Below, in pieces: positions 5,940 through 6,518 of a stretch of DNA of 6,518 nt (position 1 is the first letter of the stretch; the number at the start of each line of letters is the position of its first letter). Below the pieces are notes generated by a model. The model searched no databases. It was not told where the DNA came from and saw only the letters and a program-made list of their open reading frames with translations. The stretch lies in contig JAESQB010000013.1 of the NCBI GenBank assembly GCA_016765375.1, forward strand, positions 1 through 6,518, read 5' to 3'. Both the position numbers and the translations under genes were made by a program. Source of the stretch: Flavobacteriaceae bacterium. GTDB taxonomy: Bacteria; Bacteroidota; Bacteroidia; Flavobacteriales; Flavobacteriaceae.

Positions 5940-6518
5940 CAAGGCTTTAACGATTTCTCGAGAACGCGCAGGTGCAAAGCGCCAGTCGCTGGTAAAGGCG
6001 ATAATGTGAAAGCGCGCCTTGGTCATCGATAACGCTGCTGATAAATCATTATTGTAATTTTTTGCAGGATCAAAGTAGTCCAAGGCACGAGTCATCAATA
6101 AATAGGTATTGGCATCAAATTGCCCGATAAATTTTTCGCCTTGATAACGCAGGTAACTTTCGACTTCAAATTCGACGTCGTAGCTAAACTGGTAATCACT
6201 GGTTTTTAACTCACGGCCAAATTTTGCCAGCATGGCATCGTCAGACAGATAAGTAATATGGCCAAGCATACGAGCGAGCATTAATCCGCGAGCAGGTTCA
6301 GTATCATATTTGTAATAGTGACCTTCATGAAACTCAGGGTCGGTAATGATGGCACGTCGCGCGACTTCATTAAAGGCAATATTTTGCGCAGATAAATGCG
6401 GTGCGGCAGCGATGATAAAGCAATGTTTGAGTCGATCAGGGAAATCAATAGACCATTGCATTGCCTGCATGCCACCTAAGCTGCCGCCGATCACAGCTTG
6501 CCAGCAGTCTATCTTGAG

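Larger units (their letters stand above)
5913..6518 (-). pseudogene. metX: Homoserine O-acyltransferase MetX, 3'-truncated and cut by window edge
   Basis: The frame is open from the window end (6518) to a TAG on the minus strand (complement of 5913-5915), giving 201 residues; a GTG at 6494 is internal. MetX is an alpha/beta-hydrolase-fold enzyme that acylates homoserine at the start of methionine synthesis, making O-acetyl- or O-succinylhomoserine (not distinguishable here). Visible are the nucleophile elbow [14 protein letters not shown] (9-22, Ser13), [12 protein letters not shown] (83-94), [11 protein letters not shown] (120-130), [16 protein letters not shown] (135-150) and the catalytic Asp in [16 protein letters not shown] (Asp178). 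The last residues, NNRDTS, normally continue into Tyr and then the Gly-His-Asp segment carrying the catalytic His. That segment and about 45-50 C-terminal residues are missing because the sequence switches to the glycan cluster. The N-terminal part (about 150 residues) lies beyond the window. GC in the mid-40s contrasts with its neighbours. Confidence 0.88.

Noticed and set aside
6281..6475. 64-codon minus-strand frame inside metX
   Set aside because: It is an out-of-frame shadow of the metX coding sequence, whose motifs fix the true frame.
1..6518. CRISPR array, tRNA/rRNA gene, insertion sequence or integrase
   Set aside because: No regularly spaced repeats, tRNA-like cloverleaf, rRNA signature or transposase/integrase motif could be seen on either strand.

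Overview
The window is a fragment of a low-GC surface-glycan (O-antigen, capsule or flagellin-glycan type) gene cluster on the + strand. It is joined near position 5913/5914 to a higher-GC housekeeping gene, metX, on the - strand. Glycan genes sampled by eye are roughly one-third GC; the metX part is in the mid-40s. The metX fragment resembles beta/gammaproteobacterial members of its family, so a Gram-negative proteobacterium is the best guess for that end. The glycan genes cannot be assigned to a taxon by reading alone.

Layout, left to right. (1) 2-406: C-terminal end of a probable glycosyltransferase, cut by the window edge. (2) 420-1223 and 1220-1969: two adjacent, divergent FkbM-type SAM-dependent methyltransferases. 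(3) 1953-2816: a Rossmann-type protein resembling the DUF115 (Maf) / GT42 sialyltransferase-like group. (4) 2813-3883: a GT-B fold, family 4-like glycosyltransferase. (5) 3884-4159: the only sizeable gap. It holds a possible 42-residue ORF, a 12-bp palindrome, a good sigma70-like promoter and a 9-bp stem-loop just before the next gene. (6) 4160-5758: an uninterrupted 532-residue fusion of a CMP-sugar (acylneuraminate/Kdo-type) cytidylyltransferase to a GT2 glycosyltransferase. (7) 5755-5916: the first 53 codons of a D-isomer 2-hydroxyacid dehydrogenase, cut short. (8) 5913-6518, - strand: metX (homoserine O-acyltransferase), cut by the window at its 5' end and missing its 3' end.

Genes 2-5 are packed with 4- to 17-nt overlaps, including ATGA stop/start overlaps at 1220 and 2813, so they look like one translationally coupled operon. 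The promoter at 4019-4047 may start a second unit of the fusion gene plus the dehydrogenase, coupled by another ATGA at 5755. A cytidylyltransferase, a DUF115/GT42-like protein, FkbM methyltransferases and two glycosyltransferases together fit synthesis and decoration of a glycan carrying a CMP-activated acidic sugar (nonulosonate or Kdo-like). That reading is inference.

The two points most worth a second look are the cytidylyltransferase-GT2 fusion and the junction at 5913/5914. There, two convergent genes both lose their 3' parts at the same place, which means a real deletion/recombination scar or a chimeric assembly.
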